NCBI RefSeq assembly: GCF_023065955.2
Contig: NW_026623008.1
Span: forward strand, 23,184,001-23,248,000
Direction: 5' to 3'
DNA length: 64,000 nt
From: Ursus arctos
Lineage: Eukaryota > Chordata > Mammalia > Carnivora > Ursidae
Part shown: positions 13,001 through 25,000 of the stretch, piece after piece
Layout: the number at the start of each line of letters is the position of its first letter
Position numbering within the stretch: position 1 is the stretch's first letter
Translations under genes and position numbers: made by a program
The notes under the pieces: generated by a model
What the model was told of the DNA's origin: nothing
Seen by the model: the letters and a program-made list of their open reading frames with translations, nothing else
Database searches by the model: none

Positions 13001-16000
13001 TGAGACAGAGAGAATTGGATCCCGGCAGAGACTCCCATCAGCAATGGGGACTCACCAGAACAGATTCTCGCCCCAGGGTGGCAGCGGGGGAACTGTATAA
13101 AATCTCCGGGGCGAGGGGGAGGGAGGGAGTAGTTTGTAAAAAGCTTCCGCGTGATTCTGCTCTGCTTCTTCGGGAGCTGGGAGCCAGACACGCAGAAGCC
13201 ACTGTCTGTCCCTCCTAGGACCTTCAGAGAACCGGGCCCGGTGCGTAGGCCGCCAGGGAGCTGTCCCGCAAGGCAGCGGCAGGGAAGAGGAAATGCTCGG
13301 TGCTGGCGAAGCCCAGTCCAGCGCTGCCAATTCTGAGCCCGAAGACCTCAGACAAGATACTTCACCTCTCTGAGCCCGTTTGCCCAGCTGAGACTTAGGG
13401 AGAACACCATCTGCCTATCGGAGTTGATGTAAGACTCCAATGAACGAGAGAATGGGTATAAAATAATAATGATGGCTCATGCCTTCTAAGCATTTACTAT
13501 GTGCCAGGCATGGTTCTACACATTTTGCACGCATTAACTTGTTTAAAATTCACAAAAGCCCCATGAGGTCCGTGCTATAATTATCTCCACTTAACAGATG
13601 AAGGAACTGAGACACAGAGAGGGTAGGTGACTTGCCCGGCACCACACCGCTAGCACATGGCAGAGCTGGGATTCAAAGTCAGGCTGACGGGCACTGGAAC
13701 GCACTCTCTCAGCACAGCGTCGCACGGATCTCCACTCCCACTGCTCTCCCATCACTGGCTCTGGCCTCCCTGCTAGTCCCCCAACTGTCAGGCACAGTCC
13801 CGCCCCCGAGCCTTTGCACCTGCTGCTTTCACTATCAGGAATGCTCTCCCTCATGGGCTTACTCACTCATTTCCTCTAAGCCTGGATTCTTTCCAACACT
13901 CTTCTCGAACATCTTCCTTGCCCTCCTCCCACTTTCTGACCCCACACCCCGCTTTATCCTCCTCCTCCCTCCTTGCATGAATGAATGCTGCACGCTGCTC
14001 CAAAAGACAGGAGCGCCATGCCGGTGTAAGGGATTGTTTGATCCAGATCCTGGGTTCCGGACCAAGGCCTGACCTTAGCCTGAGCTTGGCCCAGGTGTCG
14101 GTAGGGTGCCTGGGCCAGCACACAGCAGGGCATTCCTCAAGAAAGGGCTAGGACTGCCCACAGCCTGCCCTAAGGGATCAGTGGGCCTCCCCCATGCTGT
14201 CTGGGGAGCAGGAACCTAGAGGAGTGAGGACGGTACGCATAGGTGTTGAGTGGGGGCGCAGCACACGCAGGGGCCAGCACAGAGCCAGAGCCCTGCCACC
14301 CCGCCACCCTGCCTCCCAGACTCCCATTCTCCTCTCCCCCTTTACCTGTAGCCCGGGCATTCCAGGAGGGCCAGGTGGTCCAGGAACACCCGGGGGACCC
14401 TGAAGGAGAGGAGAAGTAATCAGACCCCAAAGAAGGCTCTGCCCCACCGCTGGGGGCGGCAGCATGAGGGTGGGCAAGCCGCGGGGTGCTGGCGGACAAG
14501 TGGAGAGGCAGAGGAGACAAGCGACACACACCTGCGGGCCCGGCTGCCAGGAGCTGCCCATCCAAAGTCCCGGAGCACCCTGGGTGGGAGTGGGGGTCGC
14601 AAAAGAAGGGAGAGGTTATAGGCAACGTCCACACCAAGCGCAGGGCTGCGTGGGGAGGCAGCTGGCTGGGGCGCAAAGCCCTGCGGTGCCCTCGCATGTT
14701 GAGCCACCGCAGGAAGCCAGGCCTCTCCCCCGGCTGGGGGGAGGGCTCTCAGCACCACTTACCGGCATGCCAGAGAAGATGGGGTCCCCTCGAGAGGGGC
14801 AGGAACACTCCCCTGGCTCGCCCTGAAAAGACAAGAGCTTTTGTCAGAGGGTGGCGAGGATGGAGGACCTTCTGGAAACCAACACCTGGGAGACAGCACG
14901 GGCTTTAGGGTGGAGAGGCCAGGTTTAAATCCAGGATCCGCCTCTTATGATCGTGCCCTGGGGCAACTTGTTCAGCCTGCTGAGTCCCAGGCTCCTCACC
15001 TGTAAGATGAGGGTGAGAGCACCAAATGCGGAGACTGTCAGGAGGGTGGAATGGAAGAACGTACAGAGCTCTTGCCGCACGGGAAGCCCTTAGCCCCTGA
15101 GTGCCCCCTGTCGGTGTGGGTTCAGCGTCTGCTGCTACACAGGTGTTCTGCCTCCCAGACACTCGAGGCTTGGCCGCCTTCCCACTCCCCTTGGCCAGGC
15201 CCAGCCCCCCACGTCTCTGCCCTCTCACTGCTGGTCCTCCCCAGCTTAGCGCCTGCCCCAGCCTCTGACTCAGGCCCCATCTGCAAATGCAGCTGCCCCC
15301 ATGGGGCCCTTGGAGCTCTCTGGGTCTCCTGGGATCCTGGTTGTGCCCTGGGCCAGCAACCAGGTGAAGTGAGACGTGTTCGGGGCCCCCGCTTCCTGGA
15401 AGCAGGAAGCTGGCGGTAGCAAGGAGACCAGGATGACCCCTCGGCTTCTGCCCTCCAGTCCGGAGCCATCACCACGTGTCTAGGTTCGGCTGGGGGCGGG
15501 GCTACAGGGGCGGTTAATTTCCCCCACAGTATTGGCCACAGGGCCTTGGGACTCACCTTCTCTCCCTGAGGTCCCTTTTCACCCTGCCGGGAAGAAACAC
15601 AGCAAGGTGAGTAGATAGGGGTGTGAAAGCAAGATGCCATAGGTTCCGGCTGCCCCGAGAGCCTGTACTCACCGGAGTCCCTCTGGCTCCTGGAAGTCCA
15701 GTTTGTCCTTGCTGCCCATCTGGGCCCTGAGGGGAGAGAGCCCAGGGTCAGCGGGGAGCCTGGACTGCAGCCAGCCACGTGGCCCTCCTGCAGGCGAGGG
15801 CGATAGGACAAGCAGAAGCCTGTGTCCCAGTGCCCATGGCCTCGAGGAGGGGACTCTGGCACAGGAGACAAGGAGTGGAGAAAGCAGGAAGACTGGCATT
15901 TCCTGAGCACCTTCTGGGTGTCAGACACCGGGCCAAGTGCCTGTCAGACAACGCTGAGTGGGACACCCCCCCCCCAGCCCTGCAGGACAGCACTGTTCTG

Positions 16001-19000
16001 TTTGACAGGTGAGGAAACTCCAGCCTAAGGAAATTTTGTAACAGACCCCCCCGGCGCGACTGCACCCGGCTACCGGGGGCCCAAGGCCCCTGCTCTCTGT
16101 CTCTCCCTTTCATGCTTGACACACATTCTATCACAAAGGTTATCTCAGATGACTTAGCAGGAGATAGAAATTTCTGCTCTTATTTGATCACCCAGGATTT
16201 GGAGACTCTGAAAGGCTGTCACTTGTCTGGGATCACACAACTAGCATTGTGTGTGGGGCTGAGATTGGAAAGCCTCCCGGGTGGGATTCAGCCTGAGGGA
16301 AGAAGGTCTGGAGAAGTCTGCCTTTCTGTGGGCTCTTCCACCTTCACACTAGGGACCCGAAAGCTCCATGAGGACCAGGACTGCCTTCGCCTTTCACCTC
16401 TGCCTTTCCCCTGGGGCTCCCTGGGACAGGCCGGGAGCCTGACGGTCCAGCTCTACTGGGCCATACAGACTGACGGCGTGGACCCGGCCCCTCTGGGCTT
16501 CCGTGCACCCTTGGGAGGACTCTATCAGTGATTGCCAAACTGGAACTGGAATTTCTCTAGGGATCCGTGAAGATAGAAAAGATAACTTTCACGGGGCTAT
16601 TTTCCACAGCACCAAAAGCCCAAGAAAAATTACACACTTGCCCACGACCCGGCATGGCACAGGCTGGCTGAAAGGTAACATTTCTTTGATTTAGGCTAGA
16701 ATTATACCATCTCGTAACATTCTAGTGGGTTCATGTGGAGCGGAAGCTGACTATTACACGGGTATTTGATGAATGAAAATGAGGAAATGCACTTATTATT
16801 TAATCTCTGCAATTTGTTCAATAGACACATCTTTCAAAGCACGGGACTCATTGGTGGGACGGTCATAAAGAGAGGTCTTTGAGGGTAATGAGGTTGGAAG
16901 TATTGCTGGTCTAGAGAGATCTGTGCTGTCCAGTAGGGTAGCCCATAGCTGCATGTGCTCATTTAAATTTAAATTAATTAAAATTAAATGAAATTTGCAA
17001 TTTAACTCCTGAGTGACACTGGCCAGAGTTCGAGCCCTCGGTAACCACTTGCGGCTCGGGCAGAGCAGAACAGAACATTTTCATCATTATGGGTAGTTCA
17101 ATGGGGCCGCACCCATTTAGAAGATCCCCCAAGGCCCGAGGTTTGAAGTGGGGGTGAGGGAGTTCACATACATGCTTTGAGTCAGACAGACCTAGGTTCA
17201 AGTCCTGACTCTGCCCCCTCGCTATCTGGCCTTCAGCTTCCTCATCTATGAAACAGGGACAATAACAGCCGTTCCCTTTCAGGGCCATTGTGAGGTTTAA
17301 GCAGATCTCTGTGGGTCTAGAGCTTAGCACCAGGCTCAGCAGTCACTGTTCCCGAAATGGAGGTGATCAGTAACGTCATTAGTCAGGTGCCCCCATCCAG
17401 AAAGTGTGGTCTTCCTTCTCGGAAGCTGGGCTTCTCCCCTCCCATCCCCCATGCCGCCAGGACCCCCCCGTGGGGTCAGCCCTGTGCCCTCTTCCCAGCA
17501 GTAAGAGCCTTGGCCCCAGCAAGCCTCCAGCACAGAGCACAGAGCACAGAGGACCCTTACCGGAGGCCCAGAGACACTGGCACCAGGGGGCCCCATAGGC
17601 CCAGCGGCTCCTTTCAGTCCCGGAGAGCCCTGTGGAAGAGAGGACACGGAGGCTACCAAGGGCAATCAGGCAGGTGAGACGCATCAGACCAGGTCTTGGG
17701 TGGCCCTGTGGTGGGCATGTCACAGGTCCCATGTGCCCTGTCCCCTCAGCCAAGGCACTCCAAAGCACCACAGGGCTAGTGCCCGACGAGGCAGAGGCTC
17801 ACCTTGGCGCCTTTCTCTCCAACGGGTCCAGGTGGTCCCCGAGGTCCTGGAAGTCCCTGCAGATGGAAGCACAGTCAGCTAACCCTTATCCTAAAGCGGC
17901 CCCTTCCCAGCCCCCAGCCCTCCTCGAGGCCCAAAGCAGACGTACCTGAATACCAGGCAAACCCTGGACTCCCAGTTCCCCCTGCAAGTCAGAAAACACA
18001 GACTGGGCCACAGCTGCCCCAGCCAGCCTGTCCCACTGGCATACCCGGTCTGGGGTGGGGCATCTACCAGCCCAAACTCAAGAGAGCTCCCCAGGAAGAC
18101 TGTGAGGATAAGAGAGGCAGGGGGCCAAGCCAGTGTCCTCCACAGAAGTAACGGCAGGCCAGGGCTGCTGCCCAATTCCTTATCCCAGAGCTGTGCCCTT
18201 GAGCATTTGAGGGCAGGCAGAGCTTTGTAGTTTTGGGGATGGATAGGAGTGGGCAGCTGGCTAATGGAAGTGTTGGGGAGGGTTGGGGGGCAGGTAGGCA
18301 AAGGGAAGCCTAAAAACCCACCTGGGGCCCTTGGACTCCCTTTCCTGGAGGCCCAGGCTCTCCCTGAAGAGGAAGAAGGACAATCCTTGACTTGAGATTC
18401 CCCACTCACCCTTAAAACCTCCCTCCCCAGCCTCTTCCCCCTTAAGTTCCCTACTTCCCCCTTCTCCCTACTCTGTAGCCGATCTTCCCCACTCCAGGCC
18501 CAATGGCCCTATGTATGTGCCCACCCCTACCCTCACCACACATACCTGCAGCCCAGGCTCCCCCCACGCACACATACCTGGATACCTTTCAGTCCTGGGG
18601 GCCCTTGAACTCCAGGTAGACCAGGCCGGCCCTAAATGATACAAGTGGCCCATGGGTCCCGCAGGGGAAACGGTGCGGGTGGTAGAGAAGACAAAGTTCA
18701 GGCAGGGAAAGACCAGAGGGCAGGCAGCAGGAACTCACCGGTTTACCAGGCCGGCCCACACCTTCTGGCCCCGGCTCTCCTTTGGGGCCAGGCTTCCCAG
18801 GCAGTCCCGCCATGTTCATCGCTGTCCCCTGCAGGCTGGGGCAGGCAGTGCAGCCATCACCCTGGTCAGAGATGGGCACAGCCAGGAGCTCAGAGCCAAG
18901 GCTGGCAGCCAGGCCAGGAGGAGGCATCAGAAAGGGAGTCTTTGTGCCCCTCTAAGAGCTCTGCCCCTCCACCTCCCCCACCTCAGTCTGGGAGATCAAA

Positions 19001-22000
19001 ACAGCCCCTGACAGTCTTTGCTCTTCTCCCTGCCGTGAAGAAGAGCTGAGGCTTCTCCACCCAGTGACTCTGGTTAACTTGTAAGGCTCACAGCCTGACT
19101 CTGCAGTCCTTCACCTCATTAACTCTCAGCCTGATTTCTTTTTGTTCACACAACAAAACGTCCCCTGCCCGACTGACCTTTTCTCCTTTTGGGCCCACGG
19201 GACCCCGAACCCCAGGCTCTCCCGACAGTCCTGGCTGCCCGGTGGTGCCTGGCACTCCAGGATCTCCAGGATTCCCAGCATCACCCTGTAAGAAGCTGGG
19301 TTCAAGGAGGGCACACCCAGCTGGGGGCAGACTGCCCTCTTGGGAACTAAAGACACTCGGAGCCCTTTGCTGGGGCTGGGGCTGAGGCTGGGAGCTGCAA
19401 GGGAATAGAGAGTAGGCGCGGGGCAATAGGGAAAAGGAGGTGGAAAGCTCATCAGACAGGTGGTGCCCACCCATGCCCACGAGGTTCTCACCTTCTGCCC
19501 CTTCAGTCCATGGTCTCCAGCCTTGCCCTGGGGAGAAAGCATTTCTAGCACCCGTTCACTCACAGCGGACACCCCTACGTGTCCGGCACTGTGTTAGACC
19601 CAGGGACTACAGCAATACGCCGAACAGACCAAACTCTCTGCTCCCATTTTAGGGAAGCCATACTGTATAGATGCAGGGAAGAGACGAGCCAGGGTCCTGC
19701 CTGGATGACCCAGGGCAAGTTCCTTAACCTCTCTGTGACTCGGTTTCCTTATCTGTCAACAGGGGTGAGCAAAATGGCACTGGCCTGTCGCCTGTAGAGT
19801 CCCTGTGAGGTTTGATGTGCGGGTACACGTGAAGCAGTGCATGGCAAAGGGCGCACCCTATGCCAGCGCTGGCGGCCAGCCATCAAGCGGTAACGATAAC
19901 GGGCCCCGTGGTGGCCATGGCTTCCTGCGCTCTGCCAAGTGTTTCACGCACACAGCCCGAGGCTTTCCAACCATGCCACGCAGAGGAAACAGAGGCACGG
20001 AGAGGAGAAGCAACTTGCTCAAGTCAAAGAGTGAGCAGAAGGCAGAGCTGGAGTTTGAACCCAGGCCTGTCTGGTCTCAGGTTGGTGCTCTGTGCGCCCT
20101 GCCCGACGGTGTCCCAGGATGAAGGACTGAGGCCCCTGAGGCCAACCTCCTCTGGAGACAGAAGCACCGACGCTTCCACATACTCCCACCTACTCCCCGC
20201 TGTCCAGGGAGCCCAGAGAGCCACGCAGGGGTCCCTCCCTTCCTTGGAGCCCCGCCCGCAACAACCCAGGAGCTCACCTGTTTTCCTGGCAAGCCGAAGC
20301 CTGGAGGCCCGGGCTCTCCCTTCTCTCCAGGAGGGCCAGGCAAGGCCACCATGTAGCTGTCCCCATCCTGAGGCCTGGACAGGGCTGGACATGGCTCACA
20401 AGGCTCCCCCTGCCAAGCAAGGACACAGGGTTGGGGGGCAGGGATCCTGGGCCAGACTTGGGATCTGGGGCCTGGGGCATCGAGCTGGGCCTGACGTAGC
20501 ACTTCTGCTGGGCAAGGGATCTCTCAGGAGAGAGGGTGGGAGGACACGTAAGAAGTGAGCGTGGGGGCCATGTCACCAAGGTCTCGAGTGCCACGCTAAG
20601 CAGTGGGGAGTCTTGAAGGGCTTGAATTAGGGCAAGTGTGCGCTGAGGAAGTTCACCCTGGCCGCAGCGGGAGAATGTTCCCAGACTCACCTTCTCCCCT
20701 TTGATGCCTGTGGGTCCCACTGGCCCTGGTGGCCCCTGCGTGATTAAAAAAAAAAGCCATGTGTGAAGCCTAGCACCTGCCTGGACTATGCTGGGCACCG
20801 TCCAGGTTTGTTGTCCCCCCCCCCCCCCCGCAGCAGGCAGCACCTCCCACATTTCCTTCTGCCCAAAGCTGTCCTATGCCGAGCACACTCACCTGCTGGC
20901 CGGCTGGCCCTGCCTCCCCAAAATTACCCTGGAGCAAAGCAGAGAACATAGGGTCAGAGTGAGGCGGCGTGACAGGGGCTGGGTCAGTCCCAAACCACAA
21001 ACCGCAAAAGTAGCCTGTGAGGAATTCTAGACTGACTAGCCTTCTCATTTCCTGGCGAGGGAAACTGAGGCCCAGAGACGGAAAGGGGATTTCCCCCAAG
21101 GTTCCCAGGAGAGTCTGTGGCAGGTTCCCGCCCCCAGCCTCACTTCACAGAATCCCAGCCCCGCACGCAGCCTTCACCCGGCACACAAAGATCATTCTTT
21201 CAGTTATCCGACAGCTATTCGCTGGACGTGCACGGGCCGAGGCACCGGGCGGAGGCGGCGAGCAGCGCATCAACCACCTTGTGGAGTTTGCGTACTTGTG
21301 GGGACAACCGGAACCTTTTGAAGTCACAGCAGCTGTAAACCGTGATGAGTGTTGCGAAGGGAACAGGCAGGGAGATGAAACAGAGGAGGCCGTTTTGGAC
21401 AGGGTGGTCAGAGAAGTGTTGACCACGACTATTATCAGAAAGACAGGAATCAGGCCAGCCAGCGAAAGCAGGGGAGGGTAGAGAGGAAGAATGTGCTAGA
21501 GAGTGGGAGCCAGAAGTACAGAATCTAAGAGTTGGTCCAGAGGGGAAGGAAGCCACACATCTAAAGCCCGAGAACCAGGGAGAGGAGAGCCAGCAGAAAG
21601 GGGGCAGGGGCTGGTCGTCCGGGGTCTCGTTAGGCATAGCAGGACGTTGGTATTGAGTCTGTCATGAAGGGTTTTAAGCAGGGAAATAGTGAAACCCGCG
21701 TTCTTTTTACAAGGGCACATCATGTTAGCTGCCGGACGACAAAGGGGCCGTGAATGGGCTGCGGTGGCCGCAGGCAGGGGAGCCCCGCTGGGGCTCAGAC
21801 CACGGGGGCACTCGTGCAGGTGGAGAGGAGGGGGGGCAGGGGGGCTGCTGACAGAGTTGCTGTTGACAGAACTGTCAGATGGAGGCGAGGGTGTGGGGCA
21901 GGCAGGGTTCCAGGAGGCTGCAGGTTTGGGGCCGGAGGGGCTGGGGACAGGCCATTTACTGAGACAGGGCAGCCCGAAGAGGAAGCCGCTGGGAGGTGGG

Positions 22001-25000
22001 GGTACAGAAGCTCCCGCTGAGCACTGCCAGGAGGGGTCTGCCTGACAGAGGGGGTCTGAACACACATTGTGGTGTTTGTCACCCTCGAACACGCATCCCC
22101 CCCCACCCCCCGGCACAGAAGCCCTCATGTGAGGAACACTGTCATTTGTCTCTGCCACAACTGTAAACACAAATGGCAACACGGGCACCGAAATCGGGTG
22201 ACCCAGCCGAGTGGCGAAGATTATAGACTCCAGCCAGATTCCTAGGCGCAGATCCCAGTTCTACTCCCAAACAGCCATGTGACCTTGGGGAACGGACTTG
22301 GCCTTCTCTGCCTCCAATTCTTGATCCGTAAAACGAGAAGAATGGAGTAGCTCCCCCATCGGGTTTTAGGAGGGCGAAACAAGTGAATCCATGCGCGAGC
22401 GCTTGCAGCGGCGCCCGGCACATGGTAAGTGGCAAAGGATAGTTAAATATGGTTATTTTATTAAAAGGTAGTCTTATGTGTGCCTAATTGTTTTAGATGA
22501 TCAATAAAATAAAAATACAACAGCAAGGAATTCCCTTGGAGAGCACGAGGGCTCTCACAGATAAGTTCGTTGACTTCCATCTGCAAAGCACTGATGAATT
22601 TTTTTCACTGTGGATTTGATCTCTTGTCTGTCTCGTCCCTATTTCCTGCCTCCCTGCCAAGAAGTCCTAGTGTCCCTGACAGCTAACTCAGATCTCACCT
22701 TCTCTCCTTTCAGCCCTGCTGGCCCTGGAGCCCCAACTTTCCCCTGAAAAACAATCAAGTCACAATTAGAGCCTCTTCCCACTCCCACCCCTGCAAGACA
22801 CCATGGTCCCAGCAGCCTCCCAGAAAGAGAAAGGCCAGCCTGGAATGACGAATGCCACGACTGCAGGCAGCTAGGCAGTTCCTTCTGTTATAGAGCCGGG
22901 CACATGGAGGTTCTAAGAGGGAGCCCCCGGAGCAAGCAACCTGGGGCAGTGTAGGGATGGAGAGGGATACGAGGCTGCAGGCCTGGGACACCTGCTTCGG
23001 GGCCTCCTTCCTGGTCTCTGCCTTGAGACTCAGAGCGGGAGGAGAAAGGGAGGTCACCGGTGTGGCAAAGATGGGCTGGACTGAGCCAAGCTAGTCACTC
23101 ACCGGAAGGCCAGGCAAACCGAAGCCAGGGGAGCCCACATCTCCTTTGGCCCCTGTGGAGGGCCCAAGATGATGGGTCCCTACAGCTAAGCTGCAGGACA
23201 AACAAGAGTCTCCCTGGGGAAGGAAGAGAAAGAATCAGAAAGGCTCCCAGCAGTCATGGGGTGGGGGGCAGCCAGGGGACCAGTGGTCCCTTACCTTCTC
23301 TCCTTTGGCGCCTTGGATGCCAGGGTCTCCCTACAGGGAGAAAAGGTTTATGGGCTGAGGCTGGGCCTGTTGGGGCACCCCAAACTTCCTAGCCATATGT
23401 AAGGACAGCAGTGTTATACACCACAGACCCTTCAAATACCCAGGGGTCCTATGGGGTTCAAGGTGGGCACCCAGAGCCGGGGCCCATCAACCCACGTAAT
23501 AGATGGAGGAAATTAGGCCAGGCTAAGCTACCCTACTGAAAAGTTCCTGTACCTACCCGATCACCTTTCCATCCAACAGCTCCCAGGCCCTCCTGAAAGA
23601 AAGTGTGGATGAGGGAGTGGAGTGGGGTGGGGAGTCAAGCCGAGGACCCTAACCCAGCCCTGCCCTCAACCAACACCCAATCCCAGGAGGAGGGCACAGC
23701 CTCACTCACTATAAGGGCTGGCTCCACCCCAGCTTGCCCAAAAGGCATCTTAGAGCCTCCTCAAGAACCCTAGGACCTAGCCATGGCGACCTGGGTGGCC
23801 TTCTAGCCCAGCCCTAAACTCTATGGTTCAGCCCCCCTCCCATCTAGAGCCAGGACTCTCTGGCAGCAATCTCTCTATGGCCAAGAGGAGTACCCAGTCC
23901 CTCTGTCAAGTACCCAGCTCCTTTCCAGGATCATGCTCCCAGGTTTTTTGTGGGGCCCTTCCACGGCCACCTGGGCACTCACCTTGGCTGGTGCAGGATC
24001 ACCTGGCTCCCCCTTGGGCCCTGGCTTTCCAGGGAGCCCCACGAAGTTCTGGAAGCCTTCAGGCAGCGTTGGGCACACTTCACAGGGGTCACCCTAGCAG
24101 AAGGGAGAGACCATGAGTGGACAAACAAGGGGGCTCCTAGAGAAGGTCCAGCGCCCCTGATGCTCAGTGTTGCCTTCAGAGGGGGGCTCCTACTCCCACC
24201 CCATCCTGGTACAACCCAGCCTGGATCTCACCTTCTCTCCCTTCAGCCCCGGCACCCCTGGTTTCCCCTGTTGGAGAAGAAGCAGTGAATGTTAGTGATT
24301 AGTGCAGGGCAGAGGGACCAGTATGCCAAGGGAGGGCCCAAGGACCTAGCCCCCCCTCTCTCTGAAGGCCTTGATAGAGCAGCCCGGGGCATGGTGGGCA
24401 GCAGCCCCCCTCCCCCTCCAGACTGGGCTTACTTACAGGTTTCCCACCAGGACCTTCCTTTCCTGGCACCCCCGAGCTGCCCTGTGGTCAGAAGAAGGGT
24501 TAAGGGGGAGGCTCCTGGCCACGACCTCAGCCCATTCACCCCATCCCCATCAGTCTCTTCTCTGAATTGGCAGGATGACCTCAGCCAAATCTCCCATCTC
24601 CTCCTGTTCGGCTTGGTCAGCAAGCACCCCCCGTCTGCTGCCTGTCCTTCTCCACGTCTAACCTAAGTCCTTCTGCTTGCAAAAGTAGGAAGAATATGAG
24701 GCCTCTGTGTACCCCATCCCCAGTGCCTCAGGTCAAGAGGAATCTGGGTGATGCCAGAGGAACCATAGCAGACAGACAATCAGACGTTTCCAGGGCTTTC
24801 TGCTCATCAAGGCATAAGACCCTAATATGAGCTTGGGCCCTGCAGGTGTGGCCTTTCTGATCATCGCTAGACTTAGGCCTACCTGTCCCCATCCTGGAAC
24901 CCAGGCCAGGGCTCCCATGTCATCAGGCACTGGGATGGGGACAGTCCCCACTGAGGGGCCTGGCTGAGCTGAGCTAGGATCCTCAGCTGAATGCCTGGCT

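Larger units (their letters stand above)
11183..14345 (-). other. COL16A1: COL16A1 intron 43, longest in the window
   Basis: 3.16 kb between exons 43 and 44. Contains MIR at 11550 and 13455 and an L2 piece at 13735. No further Gly-X-Y exon was found on the minus strand. Confidence 0.7.
15727..17560 (-). other. COL16A1: COL16A1 intron 38
   Basis: 1.83 kb between exons 38 and 39, occupied mostly by a DNA transposon relic (16915) and MIR pieces (16110 and 17165). No exon seen. Confidence 0.7.

Noticed and set aside
18546..18564. Possible tiny exon reading GEPGLQ downstream of exon 34
   Set aside because: It has a donor but no acceptor of its own, and the human frame joins exon 34 directly to GEPGPPG in exon 35.
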